From contig JAVVEH010000048.1 in NCBI GenBank assembly GCA_032251435.1, positions 1 through 32,099 of the forward strand: DNA of 32,099 nt. The letters run 5' to 3'. The notes below the pieces were generated by a model. It saw only the letters and a program-made list of their open reading frames with translations, was not told the origin of the DNA and searched no databases. Position numbers and translations under genes: made by a program. Positions 15,157-23,662 of the stretch are shown here, in pieces. The stretch is from JAVVEH01 sp032251435. GTDB lineage: Bacteria; Verrucomicrobiota; Lentisphaeria; Oligosphaerales; MVZH01. Numbering within the stretch: position 1 is the stretch's first letter; each line of letters starts with the position of its first letter.

Positions 15157-16199
15157 CTTGCGGGGAACTCCTTGGCGATGCCCGCGCGGAGAAAAGCGCT
15201 GCGGAGGATACCCCCAAGCAATTCCTCGTAGGTCAGGCCGGCGCGCGTGGCGATCATCGGCAGGTCGGAGTGGTGAGGATGAATGCCGGCCAGGGGATTG
15301 ACCTCGATAAACGCCGGTTCGCCAAGGATATCCAGGCGGATGTCAACCCGGCCGGCGTCCCGGCAGTCAAGAACCCGGTAGGCGGCCAAAGCCAGATCCT
15401 CAATCCGCGCGCGCAAATCATCATCAGGGGGCGTTGAATATTTGACCAGCTCTTCACACTTCTCCTTTGTCTCATACGTGTAATCGACCTTGCCAGCCGC
15501 CTCTTTAATATCAATTTCCATGGTGCCTATGACCTGGGCCGTGGCGCCGGTGCCCCAAATGCCGACGGTGAATTCACGCCCCGGCAGGTACTCTTCCACC
15601 AAAACCGGGCCAAGACCCCGTTCAATCAGAGATTGGCACACGGTGACCAGCTGATCCCGCCCGTCGATCCGCGACCGCCCGTCGATGCCTTTGCCGGTTC
15701 CCTCGGCGTTGGGCTTGGCGAACAACGGGAAACAGCATGGCGTGTTCGCCAAGTCGTCCACATGGGTGACCAAAAAGAAATTCGGTGTCCGCAAACCGGC
15801 GTGATGGATGTGGCGTTTGGCCAGCGCCTTGTCCAACGTCAGGGCGCAGGTGAGGGGATCGGAGAAGGTATACGGTATGCCGTAGGTTTCGAGGATAGCG
15901 GGCACATGGGCTTCGCGGCAGCGTCCGCCGACACCTTCGGCGATATTAAAGACAAGGTCCCAGCGGTCACCCGCCACGAGCCTGGAACAGAGCGCCCGGC
16001 TGGAGCCGATCCGGTCGACAGTCAGCCCCAGTCCGGTGATCGTCTCGACAAGAGCGTCAATCGTGCTTTCAGTGTCAAATTCAGCGACCTGCTCCTCGGT
16101 GTATCCGTTGGCCAGATATTCCGAGCGCAAGTCATAGGTCAGACCGATGGTCAGCGGCCGATCAGTTGTTTTCATGGTCGAAAAAGTGTCCTTGGTCAT
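15153..16199 (-). CDS. D-Ala-D-Ala ligase-like ATP-grasp enzyme
   Basis: A 348-residue ATP-grasp ligase. Landmarks are IGLTYDLRSEYLANG near the start, WDLVFNIAEGVGGRCREAHVPAILE, the LDKALAKRHIHHAG segment, FAKPNAEGTGKGI (ATP-binding), VEEYLPGREFTVGIWG and a metal-binding DIRLDILGEPAFIEVNPLAGIHPHHSDLP. It resembles Ddl-type enzymes but its operon is not concerned with cell wall: KamA and a GNAT-deacetylase precede it and a second ATP-grasp follows. It likely forms an amide between a beta-amino acid or other amine and a carboxylate. The start at 16199 overlaps the upstream stop as ATGA, and its own stop overlaps the next start the same way. An alternative ATG lies at 16175. Confidence 0.88.
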   Translation of the reverse strand: MTKDTFSTMKTTDRPLTIGLTYDLRSEYLANGYTEEQVAEFDTESTIDALVETITGLGLTVDRIGSSRALCSRLVAGDRWDLVFNIAEGVGGRCREAHVPAILETYGIPYTFSDPLTCALTLDKALAKRHIHHAGLRTPNFFLVTHVDDLANTPCCFPLFAKPNAEGTGKGIDGRSRIDGRDQLVTVCQSLIERGLGPVLVEEYLPGREFTVGIWGTGATAQVIGTMEIDIKEAAGKVDYTYETKEKCEELVKYSTPPDDDLRARIEDLALAAYRVLDCRDAGRVDIRLDILGEPAFIEVNPLAGIHPHHSDLPMIATRAGLTYEELLGGILRSAFLRAGIAKEFPAR

Positions 16200-17932
16200 G
16201 ATTCCGCCATTTCTTTAGCCATCCCCGTAAACAGGGCGACAGAGCCTTTACGCAGGTTGCCGAGGGTGTAACCCCCTTCTTGGACGACGAGTGTAGGCAG
16301 GCGCAAACCGGCAATCCGGGCGCCGACTTTTTTGATGTAGGCGGGCGTCAGGTTGAATGATCCGGTGGGATCTCCCCGCATGGTGTCAAATCCCAGACAC
16401 AGCACCAGTGTTCTCGGGGCGAAACGCCGGATGGCGCCCAATGCCTCATCGAGCGCCTCATCGTATTCTGTTTCCCCGGCCGATTCAGGCAATGGGAAAT
16501 TGCGGTTGAATCCCCGCCCGGCCTTCTCGCCCTTTTCATCCGCGAAGCCGCTGAAATAAGGATAAGCGTAGTTGGGATGTCCATGAATCGACACGGTCAG
16601 GACATCGCCGCGGTGATAAAAGATATCCTGCTGCCCGTTCCCGTGGTGAAAGTCAATATCGAGGATCGCGACCGAGCCTTCCCGGGAGAGGATATCGGCG
16701 GCGACAGCGGCGTTATTGAAATAGCAGAATCCACCAAACGCCCGGCGCTCCGCATGATGGCCGGGCGGTCGGCAGACGGCGTAAACCACCCGCCGCCCGC
16801 CCAGCAGCTCCTGGGCGGCGGTGGCCGATACATCAACCGCCGCGCGGGCCGCCCGGTAGGCGTTCGGATCCAACGGCGTAAAGGTGTCGATGCAATAGTA
16901 ACCCGCCCGTAACGCCAGATCGCGTGGCCGCCGGTCAGGGCGGCGGATCGGAAAAACATACGGATAGATCGGCCGGTCACTTTTCAGCTTTTCGCACACC
17001 GCTTTGAGGTAGTCGACAAAATGCCCTTCGTGGACACGCTTCAGCGCCTTCTCCCCCGCGTGCCGTGGGGGGATCGTGTCGAACAGTTCCGTATGATTCA
17101 GACTGTCGACCAGGACATCGACACGGGCCGGCCGCTCCACATAACCGCGTTCCTTGACATGATGGATACGGTGGGCTTCGCTGTAAACCATGGCGAAAGC
17201 GCGGTCCGGGCGGTGATTCGGGGCGACAGCCGTCAGTTGATCCGGGCGCGCGTATCGAGGGGGTCTGAAATGCACAGGGTCGTCGATAAATGACTCAACA
17301 ACCCGCTCAACGTAGTCTTGCTTAATGAGGTGTCCGTATTTGCGGTTGAGGATCAGTCGCACCGCCGCCCGGGCCTCACCGCGTCCGAGAGGGTTCTCAC
17401 GGCCCAGGCCGTCGAAGAGAAGAAAGGGAGCCGCCGGATCATCATCAATCGGTGTTTCATAATCCGTGTCAATAATGGGGAGGGCTCCATAGCGCTCGTA
17501 GAATCGAAGGCGACGTTTGTTCTCGGCCAGCAGCGCGCTGTCGGTGACCCGGGTTGGATCATCGGGCAGCACTTCCATGTAGAGACCGCGTGATTTAGCC
17601 CGCTTCAGATAATCCCGGGTGGCCTCGTAAAGAGCGCCGCCAACTCCGCCGCCACGCACGCCCCGGGCCACCGCCATGAAGTCCAGAAGCGAGCTGGAAA
17701 TCTCAGGAAAATGCAGAAATAACGAAAATCCGGTCACTCGGCCGCCGCCGTTTTCGCTGACCAGCAGGAATGTCCGATACCCGAACTGAAATGGGTTCTG
17801 AACAAGGTTCGGGATCTTTTCGGCATACTCGGCGACGGCGCCAAAATGATCGCGGAAGATCGCTTGAACATCGGCGACCCGGCGCTTCTCCGATGCCAGA
17901 CTGACATCGTGGATGGGGCGGATGCGGATCAT
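16196..17932 (-). CDS. GNAT acetyltransferase - histone deacetylase-family amidohydrolase fusion
   Basis: A 578-residue protein with two opposed activities. Residues 1 to about 165 are a GNAT domain (RTFLLVSENGGGRVTGFSLF, GVRGGGVGGALYEATRDYL). Residues about 235-578 are a zinc amidohydrolase of the HDAC/acetylpolyamine amidohydrolase/AcuC class: CRPPGHHAERRAFGGFCYFNNAAVAA with tandem His 392/393, DIDFHHGNG with zinc ligands D427 and H429, a third ligand D516 in LGFDTMRGDP, and catalytic Tyr in EGGYTLGN (555). It could acetylate and deacetylate an amine or, more likely, act on the KamA product or a polyamine-like compound. The ATG at 17932 overlaps the kamA stop as ATGA; a longer start at 17962 is not needed. 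Confidence 0.9.
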   Translation of the reverse strand: MIRIRPIHDVSLASEKRRVADVQAIFRDHFGAVAEYAEKIPNLVQNPFQFGYRTFLLVSENGGGRVTGFSLFLHFPEISSSLLDFMAVARGVRGGGVGGALYEATRDYLKRAKSRGLYMEVLPDDPTRVTDSALLAENKRRLRFYERYGALPIIDTDYETPIDDDPAAPFLLFDGLGRENPLGRGEARAAVRLILNRKYGHLIKQDYVERVVESFIDDPVHFRPPRYARPDQLTAVAPNHRPDRAFAMVYSEAHRIHHVKERGYVERPARVDVLVDSLNHTELFDTIPPRHAGEKALKRVHEGHFVDYLKAVCEKLKSDRPIYPYVFPIRRPDRRPRDLALRAGYYCIDTFTPLDPNAYRAARAAVDVSATAAQELLGGRRVVYAVCRPPGHHAERRAFGGFCYFNNAAVAADILSREGSVAILDIDFHHGNGQQDIFYHRGDVLTVSIHGHPNYAYPYFSGFADEKGEKAGRGFNRNFPLPESAGETEYDEALDEALGAIRRFAPRTLVLCLGFDTMRGDPTGSFNLTPAYIKKVGARIAGLRLPTLVVQEGGYTLGNLRKGSVALFTGMAKEMAES

Positions 17933-19254
17933 TGCCGCGCGCTTTCGGCGGGAATCAGGCACGCCGCGGCGGCGTTGACATGACGCCGGTCGTCGGTAGC
18001 CGCCGCCGCGGCACCGGTTTCACCGGTCAGTCCGCCCGCGCCATGGACCTTTTCCTGGCCGGCGACGGCGCGCGGAAGGGGCTCCGGGTAGCTGACGGTC
18101 TTGCCTTCAAAATTCCGCAAAAGTGTGGCGGTGGGGCTGCTGGAGATCAAATAGGTCGGCAACACCGGTATTTTCCCGCCGCCGCCGGGGGCGTCCACGA
18201 CAAATGTCGGGATGGCCAATCCGCTCAGACGCCCGCGCAGTTGTTCCATGATGTCAATGCCCCGTGATATCGGGGTCCGGAAGTGTTCAACGCCACGAAC
18301 CAGGTCACATTGGAACAGATAATACGGGCGGACACGCATGCGGACAAGGGAGCGGCAGAGCTCCGCCATGATTTCCGGGTCATCGTTGACACCCCGCAGG
18401 AGAACGCTTTGGTTCCCCATCGGGATCCCCGCGTCGACAAGACGGGCGCACGCTTCTCGTGATTCCGGCGTGATTTCCGCAGGGTGATTGAAGTGGGTGT
18501 TAATCCACAGGGGGTGATAGCGGCGCAGCATATCGGTCAGTTCCTGGGTGATCCGCATGGGCAGGGTCACCGGGGTCCGGGTCCCGATGCGGATAATCTC
18601 AATCGATTCGACACCGCGCAGGGCGGCGAGAATATGCTCCAGTGAGGCGGTCGGCAATGTCAAAGGATCACCGCCTGAGACAATAACGTCATGAATTTCC
18701 GGATGTTGCCTGAGATAACTGACCGCTTGGTCAAGATCGTGCTTTGAGATCGCGTGCTCACGTTTGCCGGCGACGCGCTTGCGCGTGCAGTGGCGGCAGT
18801 ACATGGCGCAGGCGGTTGTGGCGATCAGCAGGGCCCGGTCTGTGTAGCGATGCACCAACCCGGGCACGGGCATGTCATGGTCTTCGTGTAACGGGTCGTC
18901 TTCAAGGCACGGGGCGTTTTCCAGTTCACCCGCGTCGGGAATAGACATTCGGAAAACCGGGTCGCTGGTATCCCAATGGCGAATGAGCGAGGCGTAATAG
19001 GGAGTGATCGCGAGAGGAAAAATCGCCGCCGCCCGGTTGATATGCTCATCGGCGCGGAAAGCGGGAAACGCGTCCGCGAGCTGGCTGGCGGTACGGCTGC
19101 GATGGCGCATCTGCCACGTCCAGTCATGCCATTGATCCAAACTGGGATCGGTTGTTTCCGGCTGGGGCGCCATGACTGGAGATAAACCGCTCTCGTTTAA
19201 TCGCGCGCCAGGAGGCTCCTCTTCAACATCAGCAATGTCAATCGTTTTCACCAT
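17929..19254 (-). CDS. kamA: KamA-family lysine 2,3-aminomutase (radical SAM, PLP)
   Basis: Converts L-lysine to L-beta-lysine using a 4Fe-4S cluster, AdoMet and PLP. In 441 residues: the cluster motif CAMYCRHC (C149, C153, C156) followed by TRKR, IVSGGDPLTL (AdoMet-binding), the lysine-recognising Asp in FQCDLVRGVEHFRT (D317), Asp in VVDAPGGGGK (D354), and PLP lysine K361 in the same motif. Both Asp positions that select lysine over glutamate are kept, so lysine is the expected substrate. The C-terminal tail (about 395-441) is Ala-rich and not typical. Start ATG 19254 has GGGTG about six bases upstream. The open frame extends to 19293, but that start overlaps the predicted promoter. First gene of the second sigma-54 operon; the usual AblB acetyltransferase partner is absent. 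Confidence 0.93.
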   Translation of the reverse strand: MVKTIDIADVEEEPPGARLNESGLSPVMAPQPETTDPSLDQWHDWTWQMRHRSRTASQLADAFPAFRADEHINRAAAIFPLAITPYYASLIRHWDTSDPVFRMSIPDAGELENAPCLEDDPLHEDHDMPVPGLVHRYTDRALLIATTACAMYCRHCTRKRVAGKREHAISKHDLDQAVSYLRQHPEIHDVIVSGGDPLTLPTASLEHILAALRGVESIEIIRIGTRTPVTLPMRITQELTDMLRRYHPLWINTHFNHPAEITPESREACARLVDAGIPMGNQSVLLRGVNDDPEIMAELCRSLVRMRVRPYYLFQCDLVRGVEHFRTPISRGIDIMEQLRGRLSGLAIPTFVVDAPGGGGKIPVLPTYLISSSPTATLLRNFEGKTVSYPEPLPRAVAGQEKVHGAGGLTGETGAAAAATDDRRHVNAAAACLIPAESARQ

Positions 19255-19298
19255 TTTTTCACCCGTTTGATATATGATCTTGTTCCACCCCATGATTT

Positions 19299-19314
19299 AG
19301 CATCCGATATGCCA
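19299..19314 (-). promoter_or_regulatory. Sigma-54 (-24/-12) promoter for the KamA operon
   Basis: On the minus strand TGGCATA, four bases, ATGCT fits the RpoN promoter pattern. The -24 GG (19313/19312) and -12 GC (19301/19300) are 12 apart. Transcription would start near 19288, leaving about 35 bases before the kamA ATG. It is slightly weaker than the one at 7233-7248 but is directly downstream of a sigma-54 activator gene. Confidence 0.78.
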
Positions 19315-19413
19315 AAACAGCGCGCTCGACGGTGTAACATGAAAAAATGATCATTAAAAACAAAACATACGAAGAGGGGAAAAAGTCTGCGGCGATAGCG
19401 CGTGGAAGAGAAT

Positions 19414-19462
19414 CGGAACAACGGCTTCCGAAAGGGCGCTGGGAATAGGAACTCTTAGTTCC
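19414..19462. promoter_or_regulatory. Two candidate enhancer palindromes for the second activator
   Basis: CGGAA-N7-TTCCG (19414-19430) and GGAAC-N5-GTTCC (19448-19462) lie about 33 bases centre to centre, close to three helical turns, and 125-175 bases upstream of the predicted start site. They share the GGAA/TTCC theme. Location and spacing suit cooperative binding by the enhancer-binding protein encoded immediately upstream. Confidence 0.55.
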
Positions 19463-19486
19463 AATTCAGGCCTTTCCTTGCATGGC

Positions 19487-20890
19487 TCATGCCCGGAAAT
19501 CTTCTTTGCGCAGGTTGTGGCGCTTCATGAGATTATGAAGATGGCGGGGCGTGATGCCCGCCGCCGCCGCGGTGCGGTCGATACGCCCGCCATGAATGGT
19601 CAACTGGCTGCTGAGATATGCCTTAGCGCAGGTGTCGAGCGCCTGAGCCTGGGCCTCTTCCAAGGTCAGAGAAAGGTCCGGAGAACCGGCGGCGGGATTG
19701 CTGTTGATAATGTCGCTTGGGATACTTCGAACTGACAGGGCGGATCCCTGTTCGAGAATAACCGCTCGCTCAATCACATTCTCCAATTCCCGAACATTGC
19801 CAGGCCACGGATAACGCTGCATCGCCGCCAGCACCTCCGGGGGCGGCGGCCGCAACTGATGAGGAGCGCCCGCGCAGGCCCGCCGGATAAAACTTTCGAT
19901 GAGCCCGGGAATATCCTCCCGGCGCTCCCGCAGCGGCGGCACTAGAATTGGAAACACATTCAAGCGGTAAAAAAGATCAGTCCGGAATTTTCCCTCTTCA
20001 CATAATGGTTTCAGATCAATATTGGTGGCCGCCAAAACGCGCACATCAACATCCAGACGGGTCTCCCCCCCGACGCGCAGCAGAAAACGCTCTTGAATCA
20101 CCTGAAGCAACTTGATCTGGGCGGCGGGAGTCAACGTCGACACCTCATCCAAAAAAATGGTTCCGCCGTTGGCGATTTCAAACTTGCCCAGGCGGCGCTG
20201 GACCGCGCCGGTAAAGGCGCCCTTTTCGTGCCCGAACAGCTCACTTTCAATCAATGTGTCCGGAATGGCGCCGCAATGAACGCTGACAAACGGGCCTTCC
20301 GACCGCGGACTGTGCTGATGGATCAATTTCGCCAGCAGGCTCTTGCCGGTGCCCGTCTCGCCCGACAACAAGACGTTGGCCTTGGTCGGAGCCACCAACC
20401 GCATTTGCTGAAACACGTCCTGCATTAACGGCGAACGGGTTCTGACCAGTTCAGCCGCGTCGGGACACCAGAACTCACCCCGCAGATAGTCCAATTCCGC
20501 CTCGGCCAAATTCGCTTTGTCGATGCTTTCAAGTGAGTATTTCAGCTCTTCCGGATCGATGGGAAACGTCAGGTAGTTGCTGGCCCCGGCTTTGACGACC
20601 CGAACCGCTTCGCGGATGGCGTGATTTTTGGCTAAAACAACAATGTCCGCGGCGGGAAATGTGTCCCAAAAGGGCTGCAGAAGGGTGTCATAGTCAACTT
20701 CTCCGCCAGAATCCGAACAGGCGCCCAGCAATGCCAGGTCGAGAAAAGTCACATCGTAGCGGCGGGCCGAAAACTGGGCGACGCAGGCCGCGCGGTCAGC
20801 GACAATATCCACATGGTGACTTGATCCCAGCGCGGTCACAATGGTATCGACGGCCGCCTGGTCTGTGCAAGCGAGAAGAGCGAACTTCAT
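19487..20890 (-). CDS. Sigma-54-dependent response-regulator-type activator
   Basis: A 467-residue NtrC-class protein. The receiver domain (1 to about 120) keeps the acceptor Asp (D51 in VTFLDLALL), but the conserved signalling Lys near its end is replaced: NYLTFPIDPEEL has F109 where TKP is usual. The AAA+ domain has Walker A GETGTGKS (176-183), GAFTGA (223-228), GGTIFLDEVSTL (Walker B) and RVLAATNID. A Fis-type HTH closes the protein (GGRIDRTAAAAGITPRHLHNLMKRHN). No histidine kinase gene is adjacent. It lies directly upstream of, and on the same strand as, the KamA operon with its -24/-12 promoter, so it is the probable activator. An MFS transporter gene ends 124 bases before its start. Confidence 0.93.
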   Translation of the reverse strand: MKFALLACTDQAAVDTIVTALGSSHHVDIVADRAACVAQFSARRYDVTFLDLALLGACSDSGGEVDYDTLLQPFWDTFPAADIVVLAKNHAIREAVRVVKAGASNYLTFPIDPEELKYSLESIDKANLAEAELDYLRGEFWCPDAAELVRTRSPLMQDVFQQMRLVAPTKANVLLSGETGTGKSLLAKLIHQHSPRSEGPFVSVHCGAIPDTLIESELFGHEKGAFTGAVQRRLGKFEIANGGTIFLDEVSTLTPAAQIKLLQVIQERFLLRVGGETRLDVDVRVLAATNIDLKPLCEEGKFRTDLFYRLNVFPILVPPLRERREDIPGLIESFIRRACAGAPHQLRPPPPEVLAAMQRYPWPGNVRELENVIERAVILEQGSALSVRSIPSDIINSNPAAGSPDLSLTLEEAQAQALDTCAKAYLSSQLTIHGGRIDRTAAAAGITPRHLHNLMKRHNLRKEDFRA

Positions 20891-21014
20891 GAAAGGCTAT
20901 GCCCTGCCTCCAAATTATCAGAAATGACCGTGTTTGTCGAGGCCCGCGCCCGTCCACCACCGAAATATGACACGCGCCGCGGATAGTTCAAACGAATGGT
21001 CAAAATGAATCATT

Positions 21015-22178
21015 TCAATAGCCGCTTTTAACAGCCCGCCTTATCAGTCCGGCCAGCAGCAGGAACATCAGGGGCAGGATAGCGAAACTGACCCGCACCG
21101 AACTGTGATCGGCGATGATGCCCATGATCCAGGAGACCAGGCCGCAGGCGGGAATCCCGGCACAGGACAGCAGGATAAACAGCATGGTATGGTCACAGGT
21201 CAGGCGCTCCGCCGCCAGAGACTGGATGCCGGGCCAGAAGCAGGCGACACTCAGACCGGCCAGGAAGAGGACAACGCACAAAGCGGCTAGACTGTGAACC
21301 ACAAAAATCAGCAGGCTGACGCAGAAGCCTGCTCCGGCCGACAGCAGAATTAGTCTGGCCAGGTGTTTCTGGGCGACAAAATGACCGCACGCGAAGCGGC
21401 CGGCCACCATCCCGGCGGCAAAACATGCCGTCCCCACGCCGCCGGCGCGCGGCGTGCTCCCCAGCCAGACCTGGATCAGCGTGGCGCTCCAGAACGTGAA
21501 GCCCATCTCGGTAGCGCCTGCAAAGACCATCGCCCCCGCAAAGACCCAGAATCCGCGATCTTTGAGAACATTCTTGAAATGGGCCGACGATTCGGCCAGT
21601 GTCTGCCGCGCATGGGTATGTTCATGCCGGGCAAAGGCGAAAAAGAGAAGGCCCGACAAGGCGCTCAGCCCCGAGAGCCCTGCGGCAACCAGACGCCAGG
21701 GAACGTCACGGGTGAGCAATTCGCCGACCAGCAGCACAGTCGCCAACACCCCGACCGACCAGAATCCGTTGATCATATTGAGGTAGCGTCCGGAATCATC
21801 CGGATGCTGATCCTGCACAAGGGGATTGGTCAGTCCTTCAAGCATTCCGCTGCCGAATCCCACCAGTCCCATTCCCAGGACAAGCGCGGCGTAGGCGCCG
21901 GCCAGCGCGTAGAGCAGCAGTCCGGCCGCCAGGCACAGAGAGCTGATCCCCAGCATGCGCGCTTTGCCCCAGCGGGCGGATAAAAATCCGCTGAGAACAA
22001 GCATGACCAGAAGCAGTGCGGTACGGGCGGCTTCCAGAGCGCCGCCTTCAGTCAGGGTGATGTTCAATTCCCGGGCAATGATCACCAGGCAGACCGGTGT
22101 GACCACGGCACTGGATGAATAGGCCAGAAAGCCGACGATGCAGGAGGCGTCCAGGGGCTTGAATGTCAGTTTCGGCAT
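21015..22178 (-). CDS. Major facilitator superfamily transporter
   Basis: A 387-residue polytopic protein with about 12 hydrophobic helices. The loop after helix 2 reads SARWGKARML, the typical MFS A-motif region, and LVGFGSGMLEGLTNPLVQD in helix 4-5 resembles the sugar/fucose-permease-like or YbjJ-like branch. A central cytoplasmic loop (RHEHTHARQTLAESSAHFKNVLKDRG) separates two six-helix halves. Substrate is unknown. It precedes the second sigma-54 activator on the same strand; import of an inducer or export of the KamA-pathway product is possible but unproven. GGAG lies rather far (13 bases) from the ATG. Confidence 0.85.
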   Translation of the reverse strand: MPKLTFKPLDASCIVGFLAYSSSAVVTPVCLVIIARELNITLTEGGALEAARTALLLVMLVLSGFLSARWGKARMLGISSLCLAAGLLLYALAGAYAALVLGMGLVGFGSGMLEGLTNPLVQDQHPDDSGRYLNMINGFWSVGVLATVLLVGELLTRDVPWRLVAAGLSGLSALSGLLFFAFARHEHTHARQTLAESSAHFKNVLKDRGFWVFAGAMVFAGATEMGFTFWSATLIQVWLGSTPRAGGVGTACFAAGMVAGRFACGHFVAQKHLARLILLSAGAGFCVSLLIFVVHSLAALCVVLFLAGLSVACFWPGIQSLAAERLTCDHTMLFILLSCAGIPACGLVSWIMGIIADHSSVRVSFAILPLMFLLLAGLIRRAVKSGY

Positions 22179-22388
22179 AGTAAGAAACAGGCTCCGGTAA
22201 ATATTCCTAATGTAGTCAGACCCGCTTTTAAAGCAAAGCGATTTTTTGGGGAGGGGCGCGGGAGCGCCCTTTCCCGACTAAAGGGGCTGTCGATTAAGGC
22301 GAAAGATTAGGTTTGCGTTCCTCTCTGCCTCTTCTTAATCTCACCCGGCGTTTTTGACATGCCTCGCAATTGACTTACGTTAGCGGGC

Positions 22389-22997
22389 ATGACTTCGCAT
22401 CCCATATTCACATCAGTGTCGCCGGCCTTCGAGCGGAACTACCGGCTCGGACACATCGGCTTCACCTACCGGTCGGACTCCCTGATTTCCCACGGCATTG
22501 CCTATTTCACCCGCTGGACACGGCTGAGCGACATCCCGGTATCGCATGTGCTGATTGTCACCGGAGCCGACACCTGTGTCGAAGCGGTCAAAGGCGTCGG
22601 TGTGGTGGAAACCCCTCTACAGCGGTATTTCGACAACGAAACCATCCGTATTTCCTTCCGGGAGCCGGTCAGGCTGACTTCCGAGCTGGGCCGCCGCATT
22701 GCGGACACCGCGACATCTCAGGTCGGGGCTGACTACGATATCTCCCTCATCCTGGCCCAGGCCCTCGACGGGTCCTTTCTCGGCCGCCTGTTGCACCGCT
22801 TCTTCGGTGAAGACCATCACCTGAAAGTCAGTGACTGGTTAAATCATCCCGACCGCTGGATCTGCAGCGAACTGGCCGCTTATGCCCTGGACACCCAGCC
22901 CGAATTTCACGACCGCGGCATCCTCGCCAAACCCGACGCCGCCATCGAACCCCAGGAATTATTCGAGGACACCGTCCTCTTCAAGCCCTGGAAATGA
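22389..22997 (+). CDS. Permuted NlpC/P60-like (YiiX/YebB-type) cysteine hydrolase
   Basis: A 202-residue protein with the permuted papain fold of YiiX-like hydrolases. GHIGFTYRSD opens it, the catalytic His is in VSHVLIVTG (H53) with an acidic partner in CVEAVKGVG (E65), GADYD lies in the middle, and the nucleophile is in WICSELAAYAL (C159). Such enzymes cleave amide bonds in peptidoglycan-type peptides or lipids. No signal peptide is seen. A TTGACA box at 22354-22359 with a weak -10 lies upstream, so the gene probably stands alone. Between it and the divergent MFS gene is a hairpin GGGCGC-GGGA-GCGCCC at 22254-22269. Confidence 0.75.
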   Translation: MTSHPIFTSVSPAFERNYRLGHIGFTYRSDSLISHGIAYFTRWTRLSDIPVSHVLIVTGADTCVEAVKGVGVVETPLQRYFDNETIRISFREPVRLTSELGRRIADTATSQVGADYDISLILAQALDGSFLGRLLHRFFGEDHHLKVSDWLNHPDRWICSELAAYALDTQPEFHDRGILAKPDAAIEPQELFEDTVLFKPWK

Positions 22998-23019
22998 AAA
23001 GGTCTGTCCGTTATCCGCC

Positions 23020-23137
23020 GTTTGAGTTCACGCTTCAGCGCGCGTTGGTGTACCGGCTTCAGCCGGCCTCCGACTCACGACTTACGATTTACCCGCCTAC
23101 GCAGGGGCTCTTCTGAGACAAGAATGATGAGCCAGCG
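23020..23137. repeat. 118-bp direct repeat, copy A
   Basis: From GTTTGAG to GAGCCAGCG, this segment recurs at 23411-23528 with about three mismatches. It contains the hairpin CCGGC-TTCA-GCCGG within GTGTACCGGCTTCAGCCGG and a CCCGCCTACGCAGGGG palindrome. The short frames inside it are not genes. Confidence 0.9.
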
Positions 23138-23268
23138 GTTTTTGACCGGTCGAGACGGCTGTTTTCGAGACGAAAACGGTCCATGGAGCGCATCCGTCTC
23201 GGATGCATCCGTGTTGAGCAGTCGAACATGGTTGCAAAATAAGTGACCTTGTCTCAGATCTGTCAGGA

Positions 23269-23288
23269 GCGAGGTTTCCAAACCTCGC
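23269..23288. repeat. Perfect 9-bp palindrome (GCGAGGTTT-CC-AAACCTCGC)
   Basis: A REP-like hairpin with a two-base loop in the gene-free interval. It has the form of dispersed GAGGTTTCCAAACCTC elements. It may stabilise transcripts or simply be repeat DNA. Confidence 0.7.
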
Positions 23289-23410
23289 AGATTGGCTACG
23301 GCGTGGCAAGCCGACGAGTCCAGAAAAGGGAAAGGCGTGAGATCACGAATCACGAATCACGTTTTCACGCCTTCCGTTGGTGTACCGGCTTCAGCCGGAA
23401 AATCTCCCCC

Positions 23411-23528
23411 GTTTGAGCTCCCGCTTCAGCGCGCGTTGGTGTACCGGCTTCAGCTGGCCTCCGACTCACGACTTACGATTTACCCGCCTACGCAGGGGCT
23501 CTTCTGAGACAAGAATGATGAGCCAGCG
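23411..23528. repeat. 118-bp direct repeat, copy B
   Basis: Second copy of the segment at 23020-23137. A further partial copy (TTGGTGTACCGGCTTCAGCCGG) lies at about 23377-23400, just before it. Related pieces with GGTGTACCGGCTT occur at about 25829 and 29777, so this is a dispersed family in the genome. Confidence 0.9.
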
Positions 23529-23638
23529 AAATTTTGAACCTGTCCCCAGTTTCCGCGCCGCGCCCAAAAAAAGGGAAATTTTGAACCGGAAATTTTGAAC
23601 CTGTCCCCAGTTTTCGCGCCGCGCCCAAAAAAAGGGAA
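23528..23638. repeat. Tandem pair of 50-bp repeats, 61-bp period
   Basis: GAAATTTTGAACCTGTCCCC through a CGCGCCGCGCCC and A7GGGAA tail is present at 23528-23577 and again at 23589-23638 with one or two differences. The unit starts exactly where the 118-bp copy B ends. It is non-coding; GAACCTGTCCCC-type repeats often mark intergenic mobile sequences. Confidence 0.85.
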
Positions 23639-23662
23639 TAGCTCACAATCTTCCCCTTTCAG

